64,000 nt of DNA from Homalodisca vitripennis (lineage: Eukaryota > Arthropoda > Insecta > Hemiptera > Cicadellidae): positions 22,925,001-22,989,000 of the forward strand of contig NC_060211.1 of the NCBI RefSeq assembly GCF_021130785.1. The letters are read 5' to 3'. Below the pieces are notes generated by a model. It saw only the letters and a list, made by a program, of their open reading frames with translations. It did no database searches and was not told the DNA's origin. Positions 36,283 to 49,400 of the stretch are shown here, one piece after another (position 1 is the stretch's first letter; each line of letters opens with the position of its first letter). A program made the translations under genes and the position numbers.

Positions 36283-36828
36283 GCTATATCAGGATAAAAC
36301 TTTAGATAAATTGAGCAATCTGCTAGTTACTGGGCTGTAGACATGTACAAATAAACTTAAAAATGAAGAAAATCCTATCTGTAAAAGATAAGTTAGTAGA
36401 TAAAAGTATCCTCATAAGTCAGTAAAGTCGGGTAAACAACGACGGAATCAATTTCAATGTTTGTGTTCTCGAGTGGTTAAGTGTATTGTTGCAACGACTA
36501 TCTTTAGGTCTGTGCTGCAAATTGAAATAATAATATATCGTGGATGGTTACAGGTATTTATAATTTGATCTTAATGATGAGTGAATTATTTATTTTCTTT
36601 TACTAGGAATTTACCAGTTTATCTATATAAAAATGTGAAGTGCTAATAGAAACTACTATATATCAAGAATTTATAATTATTTTGGGAGTTTTTAATGGTG
36701 AAATTACATAGTGATTGGTACGTTTTGAAACCGAAAGTTATGGCTTGATTTAAATTATTATATTAACAAAGGGAATGAAGAAATAGGAAGCAGGGCATTG
36801 AATCAGGTGGCTGACCTGGGCCCCAACT
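36283..36828 (+). repeat. Diverged third copy of the outer end of the palindrome-1 arm
   Basis: It aligns colinearly with 18352-18822. Shared blocks: GAGCAATCTG.TAGTTACT, TTAGTAGATAAAAGTATCCT, GAATCA..TT, TTATGGCTTGATTTAAAT, ATTAACAAAGGGAATGAA and GGCATTGAATCAGGTGGC (arm version: GAGCATTGCATCACGTGG). It keeps GACATGTACAAATAAA, present in the left arm and deleted from the right arm. The arm end is thus part of an older repeat family. Confidence 0.75.
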
Positions 36829-36836
36829 ATTCAAGT

Positions 36837-36937
36837 CCCCCCCCCCACCCCCCCCCCCCCCCACCCCCCCCCCCCCCCACCCCCCCCCCCCCCCACCCCC
36901 CCCCCCCCCCACCCCCCCCCCCCCCCACCCCCCCCAC
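36837..36937. repeat. (C15A) minisatellite, 16-bp period
   Basis: An almost pure C tract with A at 36847, 36863, 36879, 36895, 36911 and 36927, exactly every 16 bases. The minus strand is G15T repeats with strong G-quadruplex potential. The poly-Gly frame across it is not a gene. Confidence 0.95.
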
Positions 36938-37435
36938 GGTATGATTCATACACAGCACATTGATATAAATAATTATTTTGAAATTTATTATCCAATGTAT
37001 ATACCAGAATAATGGACGAACCGTTGATACCACCTGTAGTTGTAGCAACACTTTGGTACCAACTAACATAATTTACAAGGTCACCATAAGAAGATTTAAG
37101 GATGCTTTGTGTACTTGTTTAATAAACGCAAAACTGTGAAGGATCAATTAAAATGTAAACAATACACTATAGTATAGTTTTACGAAAGTTAAATGAACTT
37201 TGGTTTTATTAATTTAAATATAAAATAAATGCTATTCTTATTGCCAAACTCTATTCTCGTGAAATTTAATTTCAATATCAGTAAATCTGGCGGAATTTCC
37301 GGTAGTTTAATTTTTTCATCAATATTTAAATATATTTAGTAAATAACTCACTATTTATGGTTTTTATATAGAGTATATATAAACTAGAATGTCCGCAAGC
37401 TTAATAGTTTGTGTCATTAACGTATTTTTTTCCAG

Positions 37436-37483
37436 GGGACTCCAGGCGGTTTGAATATCTTTGATCCAATACCACAAGCATCG
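37436..37483 (+). CDS. Mini-exon gene, exon a (48 nt)
   Basis: Acceptor TTTTTTTCCAG, donor GTAAGT. Encodes GTPGGLNIFDPIPQAS in phase 0. First exon I can recognise. Confidence 0.65.
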
Positions 37484-40400
37484 GTAAGTTATGTCCGTAG
37501 TCACTATTATTTTTACAAAATAAAATTTTTATAACAATCTTGACCAATGACATACGTTTGAAAGACGGGCGTACTAGTTAGTTAAACACCACGTTACTAA
37601 AGAAGCTTCTAATTAGAGTTTTATTACTCGTTTTAGTACATTTTCAATACAGACCGGCTCCAATAAAAATGACTCCAAACTCATGAATAAGAGTGATTAA
37701 TAGAGCTCCCAGACCTGATACCTCTAGATATTGAGCCCCTTAAAGTGATTTTGAAAGTTAAATCTCTGGAAATGGTTTTTGTATTTCAAAACTGGCTGTT
37801 TCCCGCTGCTTCGCACGCTTTCGTAAGCTTTGCCCGTGTATGAGCACTTTTAGTTCAAGTGAATTGTACTTTCAAACGCCTATCTAGTTTTGTATAGTTC
37901 AAGAAAATCTGTCAAAAGTGTATGTTAATGCCACTGTAAACGTGTTTTATTATAAAGTGTGGTCTAACAATCAAACTTTAAGTTCAATCGGAATTTTATT
38001 TTTTAGACAATTATGCCATCACAACTTAGCGCCTTAAAATAGTCTTTGGCTATTTAATACACATAACTATCTCGTAATTGCAGTTTATAATGTGCAGGCG
38101 CTTTGAAAAATTTTATTTTTTGTAGTACTGCCTACTGGCGAGTTACATTAATGGGCATAGCATAAAAACCTTCTCCTTAGAAAACTAAATATAAATACAA
38201 GTGTTCATAAAGATCGGTCAAATAGTTTCTGAGTCTATAAAGGACATATAGACAATTATATATATATATAATTATATATATATATATATATATATTATAT
38301 TTATTACATATATATTATATATATATATTTCCTTTATATATGAATATAAATGTTTGTGATGATTGTGAAACTGGGCTAAGGGTCTTCTGATATTTTACCA
38401 GATTTGCTGCTTTTGTATTGTTTAAATAGCATAGCATAAAAACCTTCTCCTTAGAAAACTAAATATAAATACAAGTGTTCATAAAGATCGGTCAAATAGT
38501 TTCTGAGTCTATAAAGGACATATAGACAATTATATATGTATATAATTATATATATATATATGTATATTATATTTATTACATATATATTATATATATATAT
38601 TTCCTTTATATATGAATATAAATGTTTGTGATGATTGTGAAACTGGGCTAAGGGTCTTCTGATATTTTACCAGATTTGCTGCTTTTGTATTGTTTAAATA
38701 GCATCCAAACCAAAAGAAGGAAAATTTAACCAGGTCAATGGGAAAGGGACAGATTATCATACTTGTTGTAAATTATCAAGTTCCCCCTAATATATCTAAT
38801 CAATTGTCAGAGTCTTTACAATACACTAGATTTCTATATCTTCGCAATTAGTGATATTGTGTAATTATCTGATTGCAGCCAGAAGTTGTGCAAACGTTTG
38901 ATCCCATACCACAAGCTCCTCCTCGTACTCAACCTTATGTAAGTTTTCACTGATTACACGAGTACTATATTTAAAGTGTAAATTGATTTAAATTTTGATT
39001 AAAATTAAATCGCCGATAGTGGTTGGGAATAAGTCTAACAAAAGCCCAATAAGTTTTTTTTTGTATTGTCCAACTGTACTGTAAGTATTCATTGATAGCG
39101 TATATTTACAAATACTTTAAAAACCAACCGTGAGGCTAAACCTTAGTAGGAAAAAATGCTGTGCTTTTTAACAAAGTTTATCTAAATGCAGTTTGCCTAT
39201 AAGTATATTCAGTAACCCTCAGATGTTTAGCGGGTTGTGAAACACATCTGTAAAGTTTTACTCGTTTTGTGTTTCTTACTGTGTCGACTCCTGTTTTATG
39301 GAATTAAATATTGACATAATGGAAAAAATTAGGAATTTTAATGTTAAAAAGGGAAGTTAAAAAAGGAATTTTACCCATTGTTTTTTTTATATCATCATAA
39401 AGTTACTCATAACACGGCTACGAGCACGATAGGAAGGGATAATGCAATTGAAATTTGAGTTTAGACGAACAATTTGGAGTCATGTTCGTCTGAAGAGATA
39501 CAAAGAAAGACGACGACGAAGAAGCTCAAAACGAAACAATTACACAGTTTCGACATCTCCTATAAATTACACCTATAAATAGGTAAAGTGGGAGTCTCAT
39601 TGTCTAATCAAGTAAAAGTCTGAGACAGAGTCAGATACCAAATACTGCAATAAAAGGAAGGTGAACTGGAACTAAACTAAAATTTTAATAAAAAAAGTTA
39701 GTTTTGAGAAACGTCACGTTTCCAAGTTCAGATATTTTAGAAACGCAATGCATAATTTTATTGTGAGAAAATTTGATCTTATACAATTTCATCATTGAAT
39801 TGAATTGAGTCACCTTCAGTGTGCACTGGATACATTAATATACAGTACTATTCAGAGCTATTTAGATACAAAACGCGATGCATAACATCATCGTATGAAA
39901 ATTAGATCTTATGGATTTTAATAGTTGAAGTGAATTGAGACACCTTCGGTGTTTACTGGCTGCATTACTATACAGTACTATCCGGAAAGTTTAAGTTTTA
40001 TTATTTTAATTTTTGATTTTCAGATAGATGAATTACTTGGTCCCGGAATGGTAGACCGTCCAGGATATTTTACTGCTAAGGTAAGAATCATTTTCAATTT
40101 TATATTATGAATTTTGAAAATAATGTAAAATACAAAAACAGTCAAATAATAATCAGAACACGTCTTCCGGCTTAAATTTGAACGTTTGAAAAATGAGTAC
40201 TTCTAAGCTAGAGTACGTACATTTATTGGATTAAGGATGTCCCTTTAATATAAAATAAACCAAAAAGTAGTAAAAGGTGTCCATGGATCCCAAAATTGGG
40301 CAAGATGTCATGGTGTATCAACGCTAATTTAATATCGCCTGATAATACCACTGGAAAAATTTTTCGAATGGGCTACCTAATCGGTTTGTAGGGCGAAAGA

Positions 40401-43400
40401 TAGATTCTACGTACTAGACTATGCATGTAATGGCATTAGTATGATTTGAAATGAGAAGCTGAAAGTTAGGTGAAAGTGTTGTAATAATTAACGAATCCAC
40501 GATTGGGCGTAGAGTGTTTATTTTATATTTTAAAGTAAAGCATAACGAAATAAAAAACAAAAAAAATAATTCAACCACTATTTATTAGGTACATTTGTTT
40601 TAAATCTTTATCAAGGTCAATTTATTACAAGCAACATTGTTTTAATTGCTATAAATTAAAAATACCTATCATGGCTCCTATATGATCAAGGTAATAAGTT
40701 TAAAAGGTCATTTGCCATTGTTACAGGTTATAAAAGGTATAAAAAAGTTATAAAAGGTAAAAGGTATATTTCGAGGATTGGAACCTATCCTCTTCGTCAG
40801 GTGGAGGGTTACGTAAAAAAAACGGTTAATAATCCTTCCACCTGACGAAGAGAATAGATTACAATCCTTGAAACGTTGTGTTATACCTTTTTATAATCTG
40901 TAACCATGGCAAATGTCTGGAATCCTGTGAAATTTTAAAACTTTCCATTGTCAACAACAAACTTTAAATAATAAGTTTAATTAGAAAAGTACAGAATTAT
41001 AGCTACTTATAAATCTCTATCGCGTAAAGATTGGTATAAGACATATCATTACAATACCGTTATTTCTGATTCATTTTTACTTCAAAATAGCTTTTGGAAT
41101 ATTTATAGTACAAATGGAAACGAAACCATTCCTTATTGTCTTAAATAAAGTAGGTCTTTTATGTAATCCAAAATTTTATATTTGAAAAGATCCGCATTCT
41201 TGAAGTCAGATAACATATTTTATAATACATTTTTGCCACAATGCCAAGTTGAGAAGAAGAACTTTGTAATGCTTTCGATATAGTAATGCAAATTCATTTT
41301 AAGTAGTATTTTATTATTCACGAAAACTCATAAATAGACATATATGAAGAACTAAGCCTTTAAAAACATGTCTTCAGAAGAAATGTTGTACACAATACAA
41401 ATGGGGTTTAATGAACAATGTGTACAAAACTCGGACCATTAAAAACACTGTTCGAAAGTTTTAATAAATGTTAATTTGGGACTAAATTTAATAGTATAGT
41501 GAGAGCTAGGGTTTCACGGATTTAGTAATTTATATAGCTAGCTACTTTTAATAGCTAAACCAATGTCAGCTCAGACCATACATTAGGCCTAAGAGTAGCA
41601 CACTCTGCATAACTTCTAATATCTCTTGCTCAGTCCATACATTTATTTGTTAGTTGCAGTGGGAGTTTAGATCGTTAAATAACTTTTTATTGTTATTTAT
41701 GGCCAGTGTAAAATCAATAATTTGTGCTATTGTGATAAAGTCTCTAGACTTAAAAATCCTTAGAAACTGTAAAATAAAATAATGGAGTCTCCAGTAACAG
41801 AGCTGTTACCTTGTATAAAAAAGTCACTATTTAAGTTTGCAAACATCTGTATAAAACACCAATGCAAGTTTACAAGTCTTTAACAAAGTTACGTTAAATT
41901 TAAAACAAAAAACTATGTCACATTAACAAAAATCCTTCCGAAATAAAATACTATCTTTACAACTCAACGAAATATCAGTCCTCAAAAAACTGTTCCTTTA
42001 AAAAACAAAAAAATATTAAACTAAAAAAAAACATTCCTAATAAACCAATAGGAAAACATAAGCATCACATTTTTTTAAATCAAAATAAAAAATTTATTTA
42101 TACTACTTTTTTCAAATATTTAAATTTATTAATAATAATTTATATGATACTTTAAAATACTTTCTAAAATAATTACTCTGTAAACTTAAAACTTTAAAAA
42201 GGATCTTAAAGTCACTCCAAATCTGAAAAAAACGAGAAAATAATATTGATAAGCCATTTTTATTTACTGAGACATATAATGTCTTGAATTTGAAATGCAA
42301 ATCAATAAAATAGTAACAAGTACCTATAATTTGAAAAAATAATCAAAAAGAGACAGAACTGTCGCTGAAAATCTAATAGGATAAATATAAGGGGAATACT
42401 GTGGCACATTACGCTTGGAACTGGAAACTTCGAAATAAAAAAGTAAAAGAAAAAAGGGTTTTCCTACATGAAGAGGGTATATAGAAAACCTGGGGTATAC
42501 GTACAATTTGGGGTATACATACAACCTGGGGCACACATACAACCTGGGGTGAACATACAACCTGTGGTGGACATTAAACCTGGGCTATACATACAATTTG
42601 GGGTATACATACAACCTGGGGCACACATACAACCTGGGGTGGACATACAACCTGTGGTGGACATTAAACCTGGGCTATACATACAACCTGGGGTACACAT
42701 ACAACCTGGGGTACACATACAACCTGGGGTGGACATACAACCTGTGGTGGACATTAAACCTGGGCTATACATACAACCTGGGGTACACATACAACCTGGG
42801 GTACACATACAACCTGGGGTGGACATACAACCTGGGGTACATCTACAACCTGGGGTACACATACAACCTGGGGTGGACATACAACCTGTGGTGGACATTA
42901 AACCTGGGCTATACATACAACCTGGGGTACACATACAACCTGGGGTACACATACAACCTGGGGTGGACATACAACCTGTGGTGGACATTAAACCTGGGCT
43001 ATACATACAACCTGGGGTACACATACAACCTGGGGTACACATACAACCTGGGGCACACATACAACCTGGGGTGGACATTAAACGTGGGCTATACATACAA
43101 CCTGGGGTACACATACAACCTGGGGTACACATACAACCTGGGGTGGACATTAAACCTGTGGTGGACATTAAACCTGGGCTATACATACAACCTGGGGTAT
43201 ACATACAACCTGGGGCACACATACAACCTGGGGTGGACATACAACCTGTGGTGGACATTAAACCTGGGCTATACATACAATTTGGGGTATACATACAACC
43301 TGGGGCACACATACAACCTGGGGTGGACATACAACCTGTGGTGGACATTAAACCTGGGCTATACATACAACCTGGGGTACACATACAACCTGGGGTACAC

Positions 43401-46400
43401 ATACAACCTGGGGTACACATACAACCTGGGGTACATATACAACCAGATGTATTACAAATAATTAGTAACACAATTTAATTAAAAATCAAACTGTACCAAG
43501 GTTTGTAGTGTTCTGGGACACGCTGTCTATTTATTATAAATATAATTTACAATTTTAATATAACATTTATATATGGCAAAATCTTCTCTGTCCTGTCACC
43601 CTTTTAAATTATTTATCATCAAAGAAAAACTTATAAAATAGTTAATAACTGTTATCCATCAATTTGAGTTTCAATCGGTTATAAATAGCCTTGGAAAAAA
43701 TTGGTTCCTTATACTTACTTAGTTCCATAAAAGAAGAGTAATTTTAAATTGTATAGAACATTAAGTATTGGAAAGGAGTCATTTTACCTCTTGTGCATAG
43801 TTGTGTATTAACAATGTTCTTTATAATTTTAACATTTTCCCTACCTGCCCATAAATTCTAAAGCATATAAAACTGTTAATTTTAAAGTGATTATTTTGTA
43901 ATTACACGTGTATTTCCAAAATATATATGTATATGTAATGTAAGATAAACCCTGTACAGAATGAGGCTTACACGTGATTTACTGTTGCAGGTTACGGAAA
44001 CATTAGACATATTTGAAGAATTTCGTGTAAGTAATTATATAACTATGTTTATATTTATAAATACTGCTAGTGATATTTAACATATATTTATAATGTTTAT
44101 CTGCAAAATTGTATTTGTTTATAACATTATAATTGCCAACAGTAAAGTTTTACAGTGTTGCTAGGAAATTTAAAAATATATGTGAATCCTCTGAAACACA
44201 TGCCTCCAACCTTTTATTCAGCAGTATTTGAATTTAGTTAATTTATAAAGATCAATATTATTTCAAAATAAGAGAAACAATTCAACCGTATTTTCATTTC
44301 ATAATTATTTTCTAGGTCTTGTCTCCATTTGAATACTTCCCCATGTTGCGTTTGTGACCATTGTTTATTCGCGCTTAGTGCACTATAATGTTTGTTATAA
44401 TAGTTATTCGTTTTATCCTAAATGTTGATGTAGCCAAACATACCTGAATTTATATTATAAAACTATGTTTGGCTGGAAGGGAAGTAATTATAAACTTCAA
44501 ACTTTTAAAAGTCAAGTTTATTGTAACTAAAGTTCTTTCAAAATGTGTACATTTTCTCTTGCTATCCTTCTTCAAATAAAATAAACTATATAATATAACT
44601 TTTTTAAATAATTAGATTAAACTATAAAATACTGATATATAATTATGCTATCCTCATAAGAGTGATATTGCTTGATTTTAAGGCATGAAACATGTAATAT
44701 CCATTGTAGGTTGAAATAGGCAAATCAAACAAAGACAATATACAATTTTATTGCACTGTAAAAGTTTGAAATATATTAATGAAAATTTAAATTCACCCAC
44801 TTCGGGTAAGTATTGAAATTTTAACGCATCGTCCAGAAAATAAGGTTTTTGTATTATTTACAGATTTGTACGTAATATAGAAGGCTAAAATATTATTCAT
44901 TTATTTTGTGAATATTTTCTAATTAATTCTATGATCATGGTTAAAACTACCAGATTAAGATAAAAGTAATGTAAAAGTATATTCAGTTACTTAATACTCT
45001 TATATTAAATGTCTGTTATAATGGCAATTTTAATGGTTCTTTACCTGAACCAACCAGTGTATAGTTTAGCTATTTACAACGTTGTTATTTATTTTAACCA
45101 TTATACATTTGCTCACGTCGGCGTCTTGCGTAATTGGTAGTGGATGGCTGTTATATTATATGCTTGTTGTGTTTCCAGCCGCCACCCGCAGAAGAACTTG
45201 ACCCCTGCTGGACTGCCCCAGATCAGCGGGAGAAGGCTCCCTCTGGAAGTTTCGTAAGTTCTCAGCCAATAGAATATGTGTGAGTAATGCAACTCGACTC
45301 CGACATTTATAGTAATGTCGTTGTTGCTCATTGATCACTAAATGTACGTATTATCACGTGTTTTATCGTGGTAGATTATCTAATCGAAAATATGTGTTTA
45401 TTCAAGAAAGCCATATTTGAATCAAGATGAAATTTTCATCATTGTCCCTTTTTAGTGTTCACAAAATGTTTGGATTACGTTTGTTATTTTAATCAAGAAC
45501 TACTTATTTTTCAGTTATCGATAAAAAATAAATAATACAAATTATCAAGAAAACACAAAAAAAAAACACAATATAAAGCAAGTGTTACACAGAAAGAATA
45601 AATACATTTTAAGTTTCATAGCTGTTTCTCTACTGCAAACAAATATTCAACAAACAAAAAACACACAAAAACGCAATATAAAGCAAGTGTTACACAGAAC
45701 GAATAAATACATTTTAAGTTTCATAGCTGTTTCTTTACTGCAAACAAATATTCAACAAACAAAAAACACACAAAAACGCAATATAAAGCAAGTGTTACAC
45801 AGAACGAATAGATAAATTTTAAGTTTCAAAGCGGTTTCTTTACTGTAGAAAAAATATTCGTATTCGCAATTCCAAAATATACTAACCCATTGTTTTTCAT
45901 AAATTAAATTATATTGAATTGAATAGTAAATCATTGGAAACGATTTGCGGTGTTTAATTTATCTTTTATGTTTTAAGTCTAAGCCTTCTTAATGGTTAAG
46001 TCTTTTGCCTGGTGTACTTAAGCAGCTCGTGAATACACTCATTTCCATCCTTCCAAAACGGACGATATTCCAAAACACAAGACAGGCTTTTGCTACCAAA
46101 ACTCATGAAAACCATAATTTAATATTCTCAAATAGAACTCCTACTGCTAGTATTGCTAAAATAGGGGGGTGTGTTCTGCAACACGTATAGTCAAAAAGCC
46201 AAGAGCCTGCACTGCATAAGCATATAACTGTTTCTCTCGAACTCAGTAGAGGATTTTTTTTCTAACAAAGAAAGCAATCGACAACCTTAATAACTTTAAT
46301 AGAAGTCGAAATGGATCGAAAGATATAAAAATATATTTTTTCTCAGACTATACTCTTCCTGCCTTAATACACTTCAAGGTGACCATCGGAAATATGAATA

Positions 46401-49400
46401 TTAGTGATCATCGTCAGACAAGTCAATAAAGAGACTAAACATGTTCGATTTAATTGTCTGTTTATCATATTAAGCGGGTGCTGTTGATTTAACTTTTACT
46501 TACTTGGTTTTCAGACAATTAAGTGTGTCAATCTAAAAAATGCTGAGAATAAATTATAATTCTTATATTTTTTTATACACTTTCGCGGTTAACGATAAAC
46601 TTATCCCTTGCAGAAAATTAATCTATGGAATAAAAAACCCAAGCTGTGTAGTTATATTATGCAATTTGATTTTCGGCTGATGGACAATAAATTCGATTGG
46701 GTCTATCCGTAATGTCATACGCAAAGACGATCCAAATTTAGGGCATCTGCCTGAAGTTAGTACAAGGAGTTGTAAACAGAGTTCGCTAGTGAAGCGCTAT
46801 AAGGCAACATTGTAGTTTCTAGATTATGCTATGAACTGCGTTTCAGTGAGGCTTCTATTTTTGTGCACATGACTCTATATATCAATAAATATGTCATTGG
46901 CGGTATATATTGTGCATTTGAGCCGATTGCTATTAATGTATCACGATATTTACTATTATTAATTTCTACGAGTAGTTTAGAATAAATAATCCAAACCATA
47001 ATAACGAGCAGACTTTTCTTATTTTCCTTTCAAATCTCATTTTCAGTTCAGAGATCTGGTGCCGGAATGGGGAATGTATGGGGGAGGTGCTTTAATTCCT
47101 CCTCCCGTAAGTATCAACTAAACTTTGACGAGGTTTTATTTTATTTTTATATTATATTATTATTATTTTATATTATTGTGAAGACTAAACTATATTTCTT
47201 AGTTTTGAAAACAAGCAGATTGTAAAATAACAAATCTTTCCACGAATTGGTTAGGTTCTACTCAGCCAACGAAACTCATCTAACGCTTGAACAACAAATC
47301 AATTGAATTGGGTTACCAATAATTAATTCTGGTAACAATTGTTTCGCGCTCTACTATAGTGAATCCAAGTAAGTTCAATTCTAATTTTCATTAACGACCA
47401 TTCAAAATAATTCAGTGATAGTTATTGCGTCGCTACATGGCACAATAATTACTTGCCAGTTGCAAGAACAGGAAAACATTTGGGGGGTCAAGACGATTGA
47501 TATTTACTTGTAGTGGACAGCAAGTAAGGCAAGATCAGTCAACCCGTTTTTTCCACATTTTAATCCTTCAAAAGATCTTGACCCGTTTTAATAATGAGAA
47601 CGATATTCCAGCAGTAAAAGTCAGTAATACTTAATTATTTAAATAGTAATAAAAGTTTGCTAAAAAATAACAAAAAAGGGGGGGTTCCGGACCTTAGAGC
47701 CCCCCTCGCTGGCTACATCCCTGGTTAGTTGTTGAGAAAACATTGCTGGCATTGTCCTGCTGCTGTTGCCTCACGAAAAAGATCACTATTTGCTGATGTA
47801 CGGGTCAAACGTAGACTTTAATTTTTCAACCCATATTATTTGATGCAAACTCAACATTAGTAAGAATCAATGAATATAGAATTATCACAAGACATTAAAG
47901 CATTTATCAAACCATTAGGATACAAAGCGCAGTTTGAAAAAAATGAACTTAAATGTTTCACCATGCTCTTGCTACAACTGAAATAAAAATGGGTCATTAA
48001 TGAAATTTAATTTTAGCGTAATTTCTTCAACACTGCTTTAACGTGCGGTGAAATATTTCCACTTTTCTGACAAATTGTGCATTATTTTTCGGAAAAAAGG
48101 TATATTTTTTCGGCTGTGTCTTTGCCATAACATGTTGAACAGTCTAAAACATCTCTGATTTGTATAAATATTTTCAGAGCCATAGCAGTTTATATTAATC
48201 TGCGATAAGAGTGACTATCCTGCACCGCCATACTTACGTTGGGCTGTGAGTGTTAATGTAAAACTTGTGTTGTAGGTTTATCAAGATCCAAATTACCTGG
48301 TAAACTTGTGTGAACCCGAAGGCCCTCAACCACCTGTCTACGCTTTTGTGAGTATATCATCTCATTACTCGAAGTACATGACTTTAAACCTGGGTAATAT
48401 TGTTGATTGTTTGTTATTGACTCCTAGAGTTTCAGTTCTAAATATAAGAAATTTAATTTTTTGTTCTAGCCTGAAGGGGAACCCTTAGAGCCGACGTTAC
48501 TGCCAATGCCTGTAAGTTTTCTTGGTTGTTAGAAGTTTAATAATTTGTTTGTTTTATAATGTACTATAACCAGTAGTAACATCATCCATACAGTTATCCA
48601 AGAAAAATTAAATTAAATAACAAATACCTTTATTATGAGGTTAAGTTTTGGCTTAAATGTCCTCTTCCCCAATTAAACATTGCAGCAATAAAAGAAACCC
48701 TAAAATGCGTCAAGAATGAAAGTAATTCCAAGAAAAAGACAGAATGGTATGTTTTTAAAACTTAGAATCTATATTTTTGAATAATGTTTAATCAAAAATA
48801 ATTATATGGCAAATAAAATGTTCCCCGTACAATTATATTTTTATAAATGGAACATATGATTCTCTACAGTCAGTAATTCTGTGCTATACATACTGTAACG
48901 TGATCTTCTTATCTTTAAAAGTTATTATTTATGCTCGATAGAACTATTTGATACACCTACCCCTGAATTCTGCTGCAAAATCGTACCATTTCTCGTGACT
49001 AGATCGACATCTTTTATATTCGCTCTTCTTCAGAAAAGGTATTGTAAATGACTCTGACCAAAATTTTGTGTTTCTGAACGAAAATTATAACCGAATATTT
49101 TCGAGTTAAAACCGTTGCACCACCTTAAGGGCTGAGACAGATGTCCAGTTTGTGGTTACGGCATTTTATTGTTGTGAGCGATAGCTTACCGCAGACTTTG
49201 AGAGAGTTTAGCTCTTAACAAGTTGGTGTTTCAAATGCTGGCTTCTGTGAAGAACCGCGAGGGTTCTCTCTGGCAGCTATGCGAATTGTTGTGTGAAAAG
49301 GACGCCACCAGATCTGTGGCAATTTTGTTGGGTCAAGTAGTGCAGTCCATGGACCAATCATTCCACTAGCAGTGTTTGAGTTGGTCGTATTGAAATAGGC

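Noticed and set aside
36827..37069. Poly-Gly frame
   Set aside because: Produced by the (C15A) tract.
42464..43478. Three frames of 287-336 codons on both strands
   Set aside because: They come from an 18-bp tandem repeat whose period is a multiple of three; no splice or codon evidence supports a gene.
49205..49370. Short GC-richer frame of about 55 codons
   Set aside because: No motif recognised and bounded by stops; may be an old element relic but unsupported.
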